Shown here one piece after another: positions 18,843-29,556 of a stretch of DNA of 64,000 nt. Below the pieces are notes generated by a model. It was not told the DNA's origin and searched no databases. It saw only the letters and a list, made by a program, of their open reading frames with translations. The stretch comes from Clavibacter capsici (GTDB taxonomy: Bacteria; Actinomycetota; Actinomycetes; Actinomycetales; Microbacteriaceae), in contig NZ_CP012573.1 in the NCBI RefSeq assembly GCF_001280205.1, forward strand, positions 2,294,001-2,358,000. Reading direction: 5' to 3'. The stretch's first letter is position 1; every line of letters begins with the position of its first letter. The position numbers were made by a program, and so were the translations under genes.

Positions 18843-19844
18843 TTAGGCGGTCAGCGCGGCCGAAAGCTCCTCGTCGTCGCTCCGAACATCGCCAATGCGC
18901 GAAGCAACCGCGGCCGAAAACGGTAGGCCGCGCATCGTGGCATCCATATAGTCCCAATCGGGCTCCCCCGAATCGAGGGCAGGTAGACGGATCCCGGTCT
19001 TCTTCATCCGAGCCATGTTCCACTTGTAGCCGTAGCTGAAACGAGTCCGCTCGAACCGGATCAACGCAGCCACGAACAAGAGCGCCCACCGAGTCGCATC
19101 CTGCCTCGGAATCAGAACCTGCACGTCGTCAGAAGCAAAGAACGGCTGATCTTGGTAGAAGGCGATCCCGACCGAGTTGCCGTTGTACGGCACCGTCAGG
19201 CAGTGGGGCGGGAAAGTCGGCGCCAGATCACACATGTCTGTGATGCCATTATTCTTCTCTGACGCTCCGATGAAGCGCGTAGAGCCGGGCGTGCGCTGAG
19301 CCTTAGTGACTCGGCTGCCCTTCCTGACCGTAAACAGGTTATCGAGCGCAAAGAGCGGCCATGTGTGGGGGTCTGTCAAGTGTACGGTTGGAGCGATTGC
19401 GCGCGAAAGGCCGTCGTGGGTCGGTATTTTCATCCGAGCGACCCAGCCTGGCACTGCGTCTGGTACGGGTAGAGAACCGAGCGTGCGATTCGCCTGCCGC
19501 CCGTAAGAGAACTTGTGCCGATTCTCCCAGATGCACCGGCACCACCAGAGTTTCTCGACCGTGGTCATGGTCGAATCCTTGGCGGTAAGGATCATGACGT
19601 CCCGGCCGCACACGAACGGCTCCGGCTGCACGAAGGATGACAACACCCCGTTGCCACCGAGCGCCACCGTGATTTCCCCCGGGACTCCAGGCGTTGCTGT
19701 GGTCAGCACCCGCGCCGTAATTCCATTGTTGCCCATAGCTCGAGAAGCGAAGTTGACGCCGTCAGGGGCCGAGACCCGCTGCAGCCCGTTGAGTTCGAGT
19801 GAATGCCCGTACCGTAAGTCGAAGACCTCGTCGAGACGCTTCAC
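18843..19844 (-). CDS. BcgI-like specificity (S/B) subunit
   Basis: 333 residues, close to the BcgI B subunit (about 341). Two target-recognition-type halves repeat the same plan. The first has EVFDLRYGHSLELN, a GNNGITARV turn and PGEITVALGGNGVLSSFVQ. The second has LDNLFTVRKGSRVT, EKNNGITDMCDL and HCLTVPYNGNSVGIAFYQ. Each half should read one part of a bipartite DNA site. The GTG start at 19844 overlaps the stop of the RM subunit (GTGA), so the two are made together. Sequence specificity cannot be predicted from the sequence. Confidence 0.85.
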   Translation of the reverse strand: MKRLDEVFDLRYGHSLELNGLQRVSAPDGVNFASRAMGNNGITARVLTTATPGVPGEITVALGGNGVLSSFVQPEPFVCGRDVMILTAKDSTMTTVEKLWWCRCIWENRHKFSYGRQANRTLGSLPVPDAVPGWVARMKIPTHDGLSRAIAPTVHLTDPHTWPLFALDNLFTVRKGSRVTKAQRTPGSTRFIGASEKNNGITDMCDLAPTFPPHCLTVPYNGNSVGIAFYQDQPFFASDDVQVLIPRQDATRWALLFVAALIRFERTRFSYGYKWNMARMKKTGIRLPALDSGEPDWDYMDATMRGLPFSAAVASRIGDVRSDDEELSAALTA

Positions 19845-21703
19845 TCGTCGGCGCTTTCATCGGGACCGACTTCACCCCTCAGAACAAAGAGGGCGTGGTC
19901 GAGCAGCACCTTCTCGAGATCGGAGCGCGCGAGGCGCGAGTAGTCGGTCTCCATATAAGCCTCGGCAACCCACTCGGCGTCGGCACCGACCGTCTGCATC
20001 ACAGCCTGGCCTGGGTGGACCTCGCGGTTGCGGAACATCTCGATCCAGCGATTTCGCACGTCCGGCCAGGTGTGGTCCTTGTCCACTCGGCCAAGGTTCT
20101 TGACCTTGCTGAAGTTGTCGTCACGCCAGTAACCGAACCAGGTCTTGCGGTCAGACTTTGCGTGCGGAACGCCAGAGGTGAACACCATGATGCAGGTGAT
20201 GACACCCACCGGGTAGAACAGCTCGGGCGGCATCGACATGACAGCCTCAAGCGTGTGCTTCTTCAGCAGGTTTTTCTTAAGGACGCTCGAGCCCGTCGCG
20301 CACGAGACGGGCACAATTGCAATGCCGGTCCCGCCTTTCTCAAGGCTGTCGAGCATCTGTTCGACGAATCGTAGCTCGTGGAGGTCCTCTTTTGATTTCG
20401 CGTAGGGCGGATTGACCATGCCTATGTTGGCCTTGTGCTCCTTCACGCCCTTCGCGATTGCGGTGTCGAAGCATGACCCCTGGTAGAGGTTCGCCTTGCC
20501 ATCACCGCGCAGGATCATATTAGATGCGCCAAGAGCGTACATGCTCGGATTCTGCTCGACGCCAATTAGACGGTTCTGCTTGATGTCAAGCACTTCGGCC
20601 TCGGTCGTAGCCGTCTTAACCATCTGAACCATTGACGATATTAGGAAACCGCCCGTGCCGGCGCAGATGTCGAGGACCTTGTCTTCCTTGCTGACGTTGG
20701 CGATCAGGCCGAATAACTCGGTCACGTGGCGTGGCGTGAGGACGATACCTAAGCCCTTACCGTCGCCACCGGTGTATTTTAAAAACTCGCCGTAGAACGC
20801 ACCGACGACGTCGAAGTCGTGGTAGATAGTCAGGAATGGCATGACTTTTTCGGCAAGCATGGAGACAATTTCGTTGAGCACGCCTTTGGGGTAGCCCTTC
20901 GTGGGCTTGCGCAACTCCGGGTGAACCTGGATTCCAGTGAACGGCTGAGTCATGTTCTCGAGCTTTGCGACCGGCAGTTTTGCCTCGCGGATGACGCGCT
21001 TGATCGACTGAATCCAGAACTCCGGAAGCTCACTCGCGGGATACGAGTCGTACGTCTTCGCGAAGATCTGGTCCTTCAGCGCGATCAGCGTCCCGGCGAC
21101 CGCTAGAGGCTTCTCCTTCTCTTCGAGCTCAGCCTCGTCGCGCATGAATTCGTGCATCTCCATGGAAAACGCAATGAGATCTCGCTCGCGCTGACGCTGG
21201 ACTCGCGGGTCAAACGATGCGGCGGCGATTAAGTCGCTCAACCCGATTAAGGCAGCAACCGGCGCACCGGTGGCCGAAACAAGGTCATGTTCCTGAGACG
21301 ATCCTTTCGGCGTGACAAAGAATGACCACTCGTTTGACTGAGATGTACCAGATACCGCGATTGAGATGACCGTGTAAGCTGGCGATAGATATCTGGCGTA
21401 GTGGAGCACGCCGTCGACGGCGTAGTCTCGCGCCAGATCGCGGTTGGCCGACTCGTGCTGCCTAACATCAGCCTTGCATTCGATCAGCACGACCATGTCT
21501 GGCGTGGCCGGCGCCGTGATGATGAACTCGGGATAACCGGCGGCCTTGCCCTTGCCAGTCTTCGATGCCCTGGAAAGACCTTTTCGTATTTCCTGCACAA
21601 GCGATTGTTGCTTCTCGACGACGATGTCGTCCGGATCGTCGTAGTAGCCCAGCTCGCGAAGGCTGGTCTCCACCAGGTCCTCAGTGACGCGCTCATTGAC
21701 CAT
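19841..21703 (-). CDS. BcgI-like bifunctional restriction endonuclease/N6-adenine methyltransferase (type IIB)
   Basis: 620 residues, close to BcgI A (about 637). The N-terminal nuclease module (about 40-130) carries PE59, D69 and E75-C-K77, a PD-(D/E)XK layout. A helical connector (about 170-300) follows. The methyltransferase domain has TPRHV (323-327), SAM motif I VLDICAGTGG (343-352) and catalytic NPPY (431-434) of gamma-type N6-adenine enzymes. In the BcgI family such an enzyme methylates, or cuts on both sides of, a bipartite site with its S partner. Lower GC than the host genes; ATG 21703 sits about 50 bp from the ychF stop. Confidence 0.87.
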   Translation of the reverse strand: MVNERVTEDLVETSLRELGYYDDPDDIVVEKQQSLVQEIRKGLSRASKTGKGKAAGYPEFIITAPATPDMVVLIECKADVRQHESANRDLARDYAVDGVLHYARYLSPAYTVISIAVSGTSQSNEWSFFVTPKGSSQEHDLVSATGAPVAALIGLSDLIAAASFDPRVQRQRERDLIAFSMEMHEFMRDEAELEEKEKPLAVAGTLIALKDQIFAKTYDSYPASELPEFWIQSIKRVIREAKLPVAKLENMTQPFTGIQVHPELRKPTKGYPKGVLNEIVSMLAEKVMPFLTIYHDFDVVGAFYGEFLKYTGGDGKGLGIVLTPRHVTELFGLIANVSKEDKVLDICAGTGGFLISSMVQMVKTATTEAEVLDIKQNRLIGVEQNPSMYALGASNMILRGDGKANLYQGSCFDTAIAKGVKEHKANIGMVNPPYAKSKEDLHELRFVEQMLDSLEKGGTGIAIVPVSCATGSSVLKKNLLKKHTLEAVMSMPPELFYPVGVITCIMVFTSGVPHAKSDRKTWFGYWRDDNFSKVKNLGRVDKDHTWPDVRNRWIEMFRNREVHPGQAVMQTVGADAEWVAEAYMETDYSRLARSDLEKVLLDHALFVLRGEVGPDESADE

Positions 21704-21753
21704 CGATTACACGTCCCTGCCCCGCGCGGACAGCACCAGACGGGAATGTTTCA

Positions 21754-22848
21754 TCATTTGCTTCCGGCCCCCGAGGTTCCTCCGAACCGGAACTCCACAA
21801 CGTCCCCGTCCTGCATGACGTACTCCTTGCCCTCGATGCGGGCCTTGCCCTTGGAGCGCGCCTCGGCGATGGAGCCGGTCTCGACCAGGTCGTCGTAGGA
21901 GATGACCTCGGCCTTGATGAAGCCCTTCTCGAAGTCGGTGTGGATCACGCCGGCCGCCTGCGGGGCCTTCCAGCCACGGCCGATGGTCCAGGCCCGCGTC
22001 TCCTTCGGGCCCGCCGTCAGGTAGGTCTGCAGGCCGAGGGTCTCGAAGCCGATGCGGGCGAGCTGGTCGAGGCCCGACTCCTCCTGGCCGGTGCTCGCGA
22101 GCATCTCGGCGGCGTCCTCGGGGTCGAGCTCGATGAGCTCCGACTCGATCTTCGCGTCGAGGAACACGGCCTGCGCGGGCGCCACGAGGGCGGCCAGCTC
22201 GGCGAGCTTGCCCTTGTCGCCGAGCACCTGCTCGTCGACGTTGAACACGTAGATGAAGGGCTTCGCGGTCAGCAGGCCGAGCTCGCGGACGGGCTCGAGG
22301 TCGATCTTCGACGCCGACAGCGGCTTGCCCGAGTCGAGCCACTCGCGCGCGGCCTTCGCGGTCTCGAGCACGATCGGCTCGATGCGCTTCGTCTTCAGCT
22401 CCTTCTCGTAGCGCGGCTCGGCGCGCTCGAGGGTCTGCAGGTCGGCGAGGATCAGCTCGGTGTTGATGGTCTCCATGTCGCTCGCGGCGTCCACGCGGCC
22501 GTCGACGTGCACGACGTCCTCGTCCTCGAAGCCGCGGACGACCTGCGCGATGGCGTCGGCCTCGCGGATGTTCGCGAGGAACTGGTTGCCGAGGCCCTCA
22601 CCCTCGCTCGCGCCGCGGACGATGCCCGCGATGTCGACGAAGGAGACGGGGGCGGGCAGGATCCGCTCGGAGCCGAAGAGGCCGGCGAGCACCTCGAGGC
22701 GCGGGTCCGGCAGGTTCACCACGCCCACGTTCGGCTCGATCGTCGCGAACGGGTAGTTCGCGGCGAGCACCTGGTTCTTGGTCAGGGCGTTGAAGAGCGT
22801 CGACTTGCCGACGTTGGGGAGACCGACGATCGCGATAGTGAGAGCCAC
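21754..22848 (-). CDS. ychF: Redox-regulated ATPase YchF/OLA1
   Basis: 364 residues, normal length (about 363). G1 motif [10 protein letters not shown]3 region [17 protein letters not shown], and NVDE in place of the usual NKxD, which explains ATP rather than GTP preference in this Obg-family branch. The C-terminal TGS-like domain contains [20 protein letters not shown]. It acts on ribosomes or the translation stress response. GTG 22848 lies 8 nt after TACGAT. Its 3' end is the anchor of the defence island; duplicated ends lie at 16418-16552 and 18545-18772. Confidence 0.97.
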   Translation of the reverse strand: MALTIAIVGLPNVGKSTLFNALTKNQVLAANYPFATIEPNVGVVNLPDPRLEVLAGLFGSERILPAPVSFVDIAGIVRGASEGEGLGNQFLANIREADAIAQVVRGFEDEDVVHVDGRVDAASDMETINTELILADLQTLERAEPRYEKELKTKRIEPIVLETAKAAREWLDSGKPLSASKIDLEPVRELGLLTAKPFIYVFNVDEQVLGDKGKLAELAALVAPAQAVFLDAKIESELIELDPEDAAEMLASTGQEESGLDQLARIGFETLGLQTYLTAGPKETRAWTIGRGWKAPQAAGVIHTDFEKGFIKAEVISYDDLVETGSIAEARSKGKARIEGKEYVMQDGDVVEFRFGGTSGAGSK

Positions 22849-22947
22849 GGGAGTCCATCGTACGGGGCGGGCCGGCTCCTCCCCCGACCCGGGCGGGCGC
22901 GGGCTCTCCGGAATCCGGCGTCGGTCGTGCGTGGAACACTCGAACCC

Positions 22948-23577
22948 ATGCCGTTGGACTTCACCGCGATCGACTTCGAGACCGCCAACAACTCGTCGGC
23001 GAGCGCGTGCTCGGTGGGTCTCGTGAAGGTCCGCGACGGCGTCGTGGTCGAGACCGCCTCGTGGCTCATCCGGCCGCCCGCGGGGCACGACGCCTTCTCG
23101 GTCTGGAACACGCGGATCCACGGCATCGTCGAGGACGACGTCGCCGGCGCCGACGGCTGGGCCGACCAGCTGCCGCGCCTCATGGCCTTCGCGGGCGACG
23201 ACCACCTCGTGGCCCACAACGCGCGCTTCGACATGGGCGTGATCCAGGGCGCGTGCAAGGCGACCGCGCTCATCCCGCCGCCGTACTCCTACCTCTGCAG
23301 CCTCCAGGTCGCGCGCCGCACGTACACGCTCGACTCGTACCGGCTGCCGGTGGCCGCGCGGGCGGCCGGCTTCGAGGACTTCTCGCACCACGAGGCGCTG
23401 GCCGACGCGCGGGCCTGCGCCGCGATCGTCGTGCACGCCGCCGGTCGTCACGGCGCCGCGTCGATCGCGGGGCTGGCGGAGGCGGCGGGCGTCGGCCTCG
23501 GACGCATCGGCGCCCCGCGCACGCAGACCGTCACGCAGGCGTCTGCCGCGGCGACGCCGCCCATCGACTGGGCCTGA
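22948..23577 (+). CDS. DnaQ-like 3'-5' exonuclease (DEDD family)
   Basis: 209 residues. Exo I TAIDFETAN (D, E), Exo II HNARFDMGV (D) and Exo III HEALADARACA (H...D) mark a DEDDh exonuclease like the epsilon subunit of DNA polymerase III or RNase T. It is free-standing, with a short C-terminal tail, so proofreading or repair/RNA trimming are both possible. Divergent from ychF with about 100 bp between start codons. Confidence 0.9.
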   Translation: MPLDFTAIDFETANNSSASACSVGLVKVRDGVVVETASWLIRPPAGHDAFSVWNTRIHGIVEDDVAGADGWADQLPRLMAFAGDDHLVAHNARFDMGVIQGACKATALIPPPYSYLCSLQVARRTYTLDSYRLPVAARAAGFEDFSHHEALADARACAAIVVHAAGRHGAASIAGLAEAAGVGLGRIGAPRTQTVTQASAAATPPIDWA

Positions 23578-23665
23578 TCCTCCCCAGGCGCGCCCCGCCG
23601 GATCCGTCCCTCGGGCGCCCGCCCGGCGTCCCGCCCGTGTCGGCGGCCGCTGGCACACTGCACGC

Positions 23666-25045
23666 ATGGATCCCGTCATCGCCCTGCTCGTCGGCCTCGT
23701 CATCGGCCTGGCCGTGGGCGCGGTGGTCGGGCTCGCGGTGTCGCGCGCCCGCTCGGGGGTGGATGCGCCGGGCAGCGCGGGCGAGGCCGCGCGACTCGCC
23801 GCCGCGGAGGCCACGGTCACGGCGCTGCGCGAGCAGCTGGATCGCACGGAGCGGCTGGCCGAGGAGCAGGTCGCCCAGACCACGGCGCAGTTCGCCGAGC
23901 GCGCGCAGACGCAGGACGCGCTGCACCGCGAGCGGCTCGACGCGCAGGAGTCCCACCTCCGCGAGCAGATCGGCCAGCAGGAGGATCGCATCGCGGAGCT
24001 CCAGACCCGGCTGCGCGAGATCCAGCGCGCCGAGGTCGCCCGCACCGAGGAGGACGGCCGCGTGCTCACCGCCCTCAGCCCCGTCGCCGAGAGCCTCAAG
24101 CAGGTGCAGGCGAAGGTGCACGAGCTCGAGGAGCAGCGCCGCCAGCAGCACGGCGAGCTGAGCGAGCAGCTGCGGAGCGCCACCGAGGCGGAGGAGCGGC
24201 TGCGCGCCACCGCGGAGACGCTCGCGTCCGCGCTCCGCTCCAACAGCACGCGCGGCGTGTGGGGCGAGACGCAGCTGCGCAGCGTCGTCGAGGCGGCCGG
24301 CCTCATCCACCGGGTCGACTTCGACGTGCAGACCTCCGTCTCCACCGCGCAGGGCGTCGGCCGGCCCGACATGGTCGTGCACCTGCCGGGCGGCAAGCAC
24401 ATCGCGGTGGATGCGAAGGCGCCGTTCACCGCGTACCTCGAGGCGAGCGCCATCCCCGCCTCCGCCACCGGGCCCGAGGGCGCCCGACGTGACGCGCTGA
24501 TGAAGCAGCACGTGCAGGCGGTGCGCGACCACATCACGGCGCTCGGCAGCCGCGCCTACTGGGAGGGGCTCGACGCGAGCCCCGAGATGGTCATCGCGTT
24601 CATCCCGAGCGAGTCGCTCGTCTCGTCGGCGCTGGAGGCGGATCCGAGCATCATGGAGTTCGCGTTCTCCCGCCGGGTGGCGCTCTCCTCGCCTGTGACG
24701 CTGTGGTCGGTGCTCAAGACCGTCGCGTTCAGCTGGCAGCAGGAGGTGCTCACCGAGGACGCGAAGCAGCTCTTCGACCTCAGCCGCGAGCTGCACGCGC
24801 GCCTCGCCACGAGCGGCGAGCACATCGCCAAGCTCGGGCGCTCGCTCACGGGCGCGGTGGGCGACTACAACCGCGTCGTCGGATCCCTGGAACGCCAGGT
24901 GCTCCCCACCGCGCGCCGCCTCACCCGGCTCGACGAGTCCAAGGTCATCGGGACGCTCGAGCCGCTCGAGGCCACCGCGCGCGAGCTCACGGCCGACGAG
25001 TTCACGCGTCCCGCGTCCCGGGCCGCGGACACGCCCGCTGGGTAG
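23666..25045 (+). CDS. rmuC: DNA recombination protein RmuC
   Basis: 459 residues. An N-terminal membrane helix (about 5-28, IALLVGLVIGLAVGAVVGLA) is followed by a long coiled coil (about 50-180, Glu/Gln/Arg-rich heptads) and the conserved RmuC nuclease-like core: RGVWGETQLRSVVEAAGL, GRPDMVVHLPGGKHIAVDAK, and MVIAFIPSESLVSSAL. It is thought to limit recombination at DNA inversions. CACACT 6 nt before ATG 23666 suggests a leaderless start. Confidence 0.93.
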   Translation: MDPVIALLVGLVIGLAVGAVVGLAVSRARSGVDAPGSAGEAARLAAAEATVTALREQLDRTERLAEEQVAQTTAQFAERAQTQDALHRERLDAQESHLREQIGQQEDRIAELQTRLREIQRAEVARTEEDGRVLTALSPVAESLKQVQAKVHELEEQRRQQHGELSEQLRSATEAEERLRATAETLASALRSNSTRGVWGETQLRSVVEAAGLIHRVDFDVQTSVSTAQGVGRPDMVVHLPGGKHIAVDAKAPFTAYLEASAIPASATGPEGARRDALMKQHVQAVRDHITALGSRAYWEGLDASPEMVIAFIPSESLVSSALEADPSIMEFAFSRRVALSSPVTLWSVLKTVAFSWQQEVLTEDAKQLFDLSRELHARLATSGEHIAKLGRSLTGAVGDYNRVVGSLERQVLPTARRLTRLDESKVIGTLEPLEATARELTADEFTRPASRAADTPAG

Positions 25046-25153
25046 AGTGGCGAGCACGCGGGGCCCGGCCGCTGGGACTCACCTCCCACCGGCCGACGAG
25101 GATCCCGCGACAGCCGCACGGCGTCGCCGTGGATCCGCCGAAGGAGATGCACC

Positions 25154-26179
<1,026 letters not shown>

Positions 26180-26215
26180 CGCTCGCGCTGGCGCTCGCGC
26201 GCAGGCGCAGCGCAC

Positions 26216-26257
26216 ACGACGGCGGGGCCGGTCCACCAGGACCGGCCCCGCCGTCGT
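26216..26257. terminator. Bidirectional terminator between fbaA and the DUF6264-like gene
   Basis: A perfect 19-bp stem (26216-26234 / 26239-26257) with a 4-nt loop between two convergent genes, serving both strands. No U-tract. Confidence 0.85.
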
Positions 26258-26281
26258 GCGTGCAGGAGGAGGACGCGGGCC

Positions 26282-27094
26282 TCAGGGACCCCCGCGCGAC
26301 ATGATCTGCTGGAACGTCGGGTCGGCCACGATGAGGCTCAGCACCAGGGCGGTGGTGATCACGGTCGCGACCACGGCGCCGGCGATGGGGACCCAGAAGG
26401 CCACGCGCTTGCGCTTCACGAGCTCGAGCGCGATCCACGCCGCGAGCACGAAGACGACGACGTTCACGACGTTGACCGCGATGCCGATCACCGAGGTCTG
26501 CGGCGTCACGGTGTACGTGCCGCCGCCGAAGAGCGCGTAGGACTGGTTGATGGCGCGCGACGGATCCGCGTTCGAGCCGATGCTGCCGGCCACGTTCACG
26601 AGGCCGGCCGCGAGCAGGCCGATCGTGATGGCGGCGTCGAAGCGGCGCGGCGCGCGACGCGCGTCCTGGCCCGGGAGGTAGGCGGGCCGCTCCGGGCGGG
26701 GAGCCGCGCCCGGTGACGACGCTCCCGCAGGATCCGCGGGCGGCTTCACGGCCGGCGCGCGACGGGCCTCGCGGCGCGCGACCTCCGCGGCCTTCTCGGC
26801 CTCGCGGCGCTCGGCGAGCATGCGCTCGCGCGCGGCCTTCCGCTCATCCGCCATCTGCTCGGCGAGCGTCTGCGGGGCGGCGGGCTTCCCGCCCTTCTTG
26901 GCGCCACGGCCGGTGGACGCCGGGGCGTCGCGCTCGGCCTGGGCACGGCGGTACTCGGCCGCCTCGGCGACGATCCGCGCATCCGCCTCGGAGAGCTCCG
27001 ACGACCCGCTCGCGTCCGACGAGGACGACGCCGCGTACTCGCCGTAGCGGGGCGCGGGTCGCCCGGGACGGCGCGTGCCGTCGTCGTCGCTCAC
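26282..27094 (-). CDS. DUF6264-like membrane protein
   Basis: 270 residues. The N-terminal half is highly charged and disordered with an Ala/Arg/Glu-rich coiled-coil segment (about 75-120). The C-terminal half has three predicted membrane helices ([58 protein letters not shown]). The layout matches the DUF6264 proteins of Microbacteriaceae. GTG 27094 overlaps the ispH stop (GTGA), so it is translated with ispH; the link to isoprenoid synthesis is positional only. Confidence 0.7.
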   Translation of the reverse strand: MSDDDGTRRPGRPAPRYGEYAASSSSDASGSSELSEADARIVAEAAEYRRAQAERDAPASTGRGAKKGGKPAAPQTLAEQMADERKAARERMLAERREAEKAAEVARREARRAPAVKPPADPAGASSPGAAPRPERPAYLPGQDARRAPRRFDAAITIGLLAAGLVNVAGSIGSNADPSRAINQSYALFGGGTYTVTPQTSVIGIAVNVVNVVVFVLAAWIALELVKRKRVAFWVPIAGAVVATVITTALVLSLIVADPTFQQIMSRGGP

Positions 27095-28182
27095 GCGCGG
27101 GTGCGCCCGCCGATGGCGCGGGAGTCCGTGTTGCCGGACTGGTCCTTGCGCAGCTCCTTGGGGAGCGAGAAGACGAGGTCCTCCTCGGCCGTGACGACCG
27201 CGGTGACGTCGCCGTAGCCGGCGTCGGCCAGGTCGTCGAGCAGCTCCTGCACGAGGACCTCGGGCACGGACGCGCCGCTCGTGACGCCGACCGTCTGCAC
27301 GCCGTCGAGCCACTCCTGCTTGACCTCGGACGCGTAGTCGACCCGGTAGGACGCCTTGGCGCCGTACTCGAGGGCGACCTCGACGAGGCGCACGGAGTTG
27401 GAGCTGTTCGCGGATCCGATGACGATGACGAGGTCGGCGTCGACCGCGACCTTCTTGATCGCGACCTGGCGGTTCTGCGTGGCGTAGCAGATGTCGTCGC
27501 TCGGCGGGTCCTGCAGGTTGGGGAAGCGGGCGCGGAGGCGGCGGACCGTCTCCATCGTCTCGTCGACCGAGAGCGTGGTCTGCGAGAGCCAGACGAGGTT
27601 GTCGGGGTCCTTGACCTCGATGACGTCGGCGTGCTCCGGGGAGTTGACGACGATGGTCTGCTCGGGCGCCTCGCCCGCGGTGCCCTCGACCTCCTCGTGG
27701 CCCTCGTGGCCGATGAGGAGGATCTGCATGTCGGCCTTGGCGAAGCGCACGGCCTCGCGGTGGACCTTGGTGACGAGGGGGCAGGTCGCGTCGATGGCCT
27801 GGAGCCCGCGGTCAGCGGCGCCCTGCACCACGGCCGGCGAGACGCCGTGCGCGCTGAAGACGACGTGGGCGCCCTCGGGGACCTCGTCGACCTCCTCCAC
27901 GAAGATCGCGCCCATGCGCTCGAGCGTCGAGACGACGTGCACGTTGTGGACGATCTGCTTCCGCACGTAGACGGGTGCGCCGTAGCGCTCGAGCGCCTTC
28001 TCGACGGCCACGACCGCGCGGTCGACGCCGGCGCAGTAGCCCCGGGGAGCGGCGAGCAGGACCTTCTTGGGTCCTGCCACCGGGTTATCCTTGAGCCTGT
28101 TGCGGACGCCGGGCATCCGCGGCATCGACAGGCTGACGACGGGTGCTCCCACGAGTCGCTGGTCAGTGGTCGCTGTAGTCAC
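27091..28182 (-). CDS. ispH: 4-hydroxy-3-methylbut-2-enyl diphosphate reductase
   Basis: 363 residues. Last step of the MEP pathway, producing IPP and DMAPP with a [4Fe-4S] cluster. The three cluster cysteines lie in [24 protein letters not shown] and [11 protein letters not shown]; the active-site glutamate region is [14 protein letters not shown] 28182 lies 7 nt after a consensus -10 (TACAAT), so the transcript is likely leaderless. Divergent from xseA. Confidence 0.97.
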   Translation of the reverse strand: MTTATTDQRLVGAPVVSLSMPRMPGVRNRLKDNPVAGPKKVLLAAPRGYCAGVDRAVVAVEKALERYGAPVYVRKQIVHNVHVVSTLERMGAIFVEEVDEVPEGAHVVFSAHGVSPAVVQGAADRGLQAIDATCPLVTKVHREAVRFAKADMQILLIGHEGHEEVEGTAGEAPEQTIVVNSPEHADVIEVKDPDNLVWLSQTTLSVDETMETVRRLRARFPNLQDPPSDDICYATQNRQVAIKKVAVDADLVIVIGSANSSNSVRLVEVALEYGAKASYRVDYASEVKQEWLDGVQTVGVTSGASVPEVLVQELLDDLADAGYGDVTAVVTAEEDLVFSLPKELRKDQSGNTDSRAIGGRTRA

Positions 28183-28189
28183 GTGGTCA

Positions 28190-28195
28190 ATTGTA
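28190..28195 (-). promoter_or_regulatory. -10 element TACAAT of ispH, overlapping the xseA promoter region
   Basis: TACAAT on the minus strand, 7 nt before GTG 28182. The same bases read ATTGTA on the plus strand, giving TTGTAT at 28191-28196 as a possible -10 for xseA, so the two divergent promoters may share their -10 DNA. Confidence 0.6.
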
Positions 28196-28229
28196 TGCGC
28201 CGGATCTGGGCGTCGAGCGGGGTGGACGG

Positions 28230-29546
28230 ATGAGCGAGACGCGCACGGTGTCGATGCCCGCTGCCGGCGCCCCCACGGTCGACGCGCCGTGGCCCGTCTC
28301 GGTGCTCTCCGGCAAGGTCAAGGGCTGGATCGACCGGCTCGGCACCGCCTGGGTCGAGGGCGAGATCACCCAGTGGGGCGGATCCGGCGGCAACGTCTAC
28401 GGGAAGCTCAAGGACCTCGACGTCGACGCCACCATCAGCTTCACCGTCTGGTCGTCGGTGCGCGCGAAGATCCCGGCCGACCTCGGCCAGGGCGCCCGCG
28501 TCGTCGCGCTCGTGAAGCCGAACTACTGGGTCAAGGGCGGCACGCTCACGATGCAGGTGCTGGAGATGCGCCACGTCGGCCTCGGCGACCTGCTCGAGCG
28601 GCTGGAGCGCCTGCGTCAGACGCTGCGCGCCGAGGGCCTGTTCGACGCCGACCGCAAGCGCCGCCTGCCGTTCCTCCCCGGCTGCATCGGCCTCATCACG
28701 GGCAAGGACTCCGACGCCGAGAAGGACGTGCTCCGCAACGCCCAGCTGCGCTGGCCGAGCGTCCGCTTCCGCGTCGTGCACACCGCGGTGCAGGGCGACC
28801 GGGCCGCGGGCGAGGTGACGCGCGCCATCGGGGTGCTCGACGAGGATCCCGAGGTCGACGTCATCGTCGTCGCGCGCGGCGGCGGCGACTTCCAGAACCT
28901 CCTCGTCTTCAGCGACGAGCAGCTCGTGCGCACGGCGGCCGCGTGCCGCACCCCGCTCGTCAGCGCCATCGGCCACGAGGCCGACCGGCCGCTGCTCGAC
29001 GACGTGGCGGACCTCCGCGCCTCCACCCCCACCGACGCCGCGAAGCGCGTGGTGCCCGACGTCTCCGAGGAGCTCTCCCGCGTGCAGCAGGCGCGCGCCC
29101 GCATCGGCATGCGGCTCACCAGCCAGGTGCGCGGCGAGATCGACCGCATCGAGCAGCTCCGCTCGCGGCCCGTGCTCACGAGCACGGCGTGGATCGTCGA
29201 CTCGCGCGCCGAGGAGCTCGGCCGCTACATCGCGCGCTCGGCGGAGCTCGCCGGCCGCGTCGTCGAGCGCGGGATGCAGCAGACGAGCGAGCTCTCCCGG
29301 CAGCTGCGCACGCTCTCGCCGCAGCACGTGCTCGACCGCGGCTACGCCATCGTGCAGACGGCCGACGGATCCGCGCTCCGCACCCCCGCGGACGCCCCCG
29401 ACGGCACCGGCCTCGTGCTCCGCCTCGCAGCAGGCGCGCTCGGCGCCACCTCCACCGGCCCCACAGACGACATCCCGTCGTCGGCCGCGCGGCTGCCCGC
29501 CTCCCCCGCACCCGACGCCCGGCCCGCGTCCGGCACGGAAAGCTAG
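28230..29546 (+). CDS. xseA: Exodeoxyribonuclease VII large subunit
   Basis: 438 residues. N-terminal OB-fold ([37 protein letters not shown]) and catalytic domain with [37 protein letters not shown] and [20 protein letters not shown], which carry the family's active-site residues, followed by a coiled coil for XseB binding. The C-terminal 60 residues are Pro/Ala-rich. ATG 28230 is chosen over the upstream in-frame codon at 28191 because a purine-rich GGGGTGGACGG precedes it. Confidence 0.95.
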   Translation: MSETRTVSMPAAGAPTVDAPWPVSVLSGKVKGWIDRLGTAWVEGEITQWGGSGGNVYGKLKDLDVDATISFTVWSSVRAKIPADLGQGARVVALVKPNYWVKGGTLTMQVLEMRHVGLGDLLERLERLRQTLRAEGLFDADRKRRLPFLPGCIGLITGKDSDAEKDVLRNAQLRWPSVRFRVVHTAVQGDRAAGEVTRAIGVLDEDPEVDVIVVARGGGDFQNLLVFSDEQLVRTAAACRTPLVSAIGHEADRPLLDDVADLRASTPTDAAKRVVPDVSEELSRVQQARARIGMRLTSQVRGEIDRIEQLRSRPVLTSTAWIVDSRAEELGRYIARSAELAGRVVERGMQQTSELSRQLRTLSPQHVLDRGYAIVQTADGSALRTPADAPDGTGLVLRLAAGALGATSTGPTDDIPSSAARLPASPAPDARPASGTES

Positions 29547-29549
29547 GAT
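29544..29549 (+). promoter_or_regulatory. -10-like TAGGAT before xseB
   Basis: TAGGAT overlaps the xseA stop codon and lies 7 nt before ATG 29557. It may give xseB an extra leaderless transcript besides operon read-through; there is no ribosome binding site in the spacer CTCCCCC. Confidence 0.45.
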
Positions 29550-29556
29550 CTCCCCC

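Larger units (their letters stand above)
16372..21753. mobile_element. Lower-GC defence island anchored at the ychF 3' end
   Basis: Between the intact SCO1664-family gene and intact ychF lies about 5.4 kb with clearly lower GC, A/T-ending codons and AT-rich intergenic DNA. It holds two cargo units: an orphan PD-(D/E)XK protein gene (16841-18328) and a BcgI-like restriction pair (18843-21703). Each unit is bounded on its left by a degenerate copy of the ychF 3' end in the same orientation as the real gene (16418-16552 and 18545-18772). No integrase, transposase or terminal inverted repeat is visible, so the transfer mechanism is unknown. Confidence 0.75.

Noticed and set aside
16372-21753. Integrase, transposase, tRNA-type attachment site or terminal inverted repeats for the island
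   Set aside because: Looked for on both strands; no such gene or repeat pair is visible, and the nearest tRNA is 40 kb away.
22598-22939. A minus-strand 113-residue frame at the ychF start
   Set aside because: Overlaps the GTG start and G1 motif of ychF in another frame with Arg/Pro-rich sequence.
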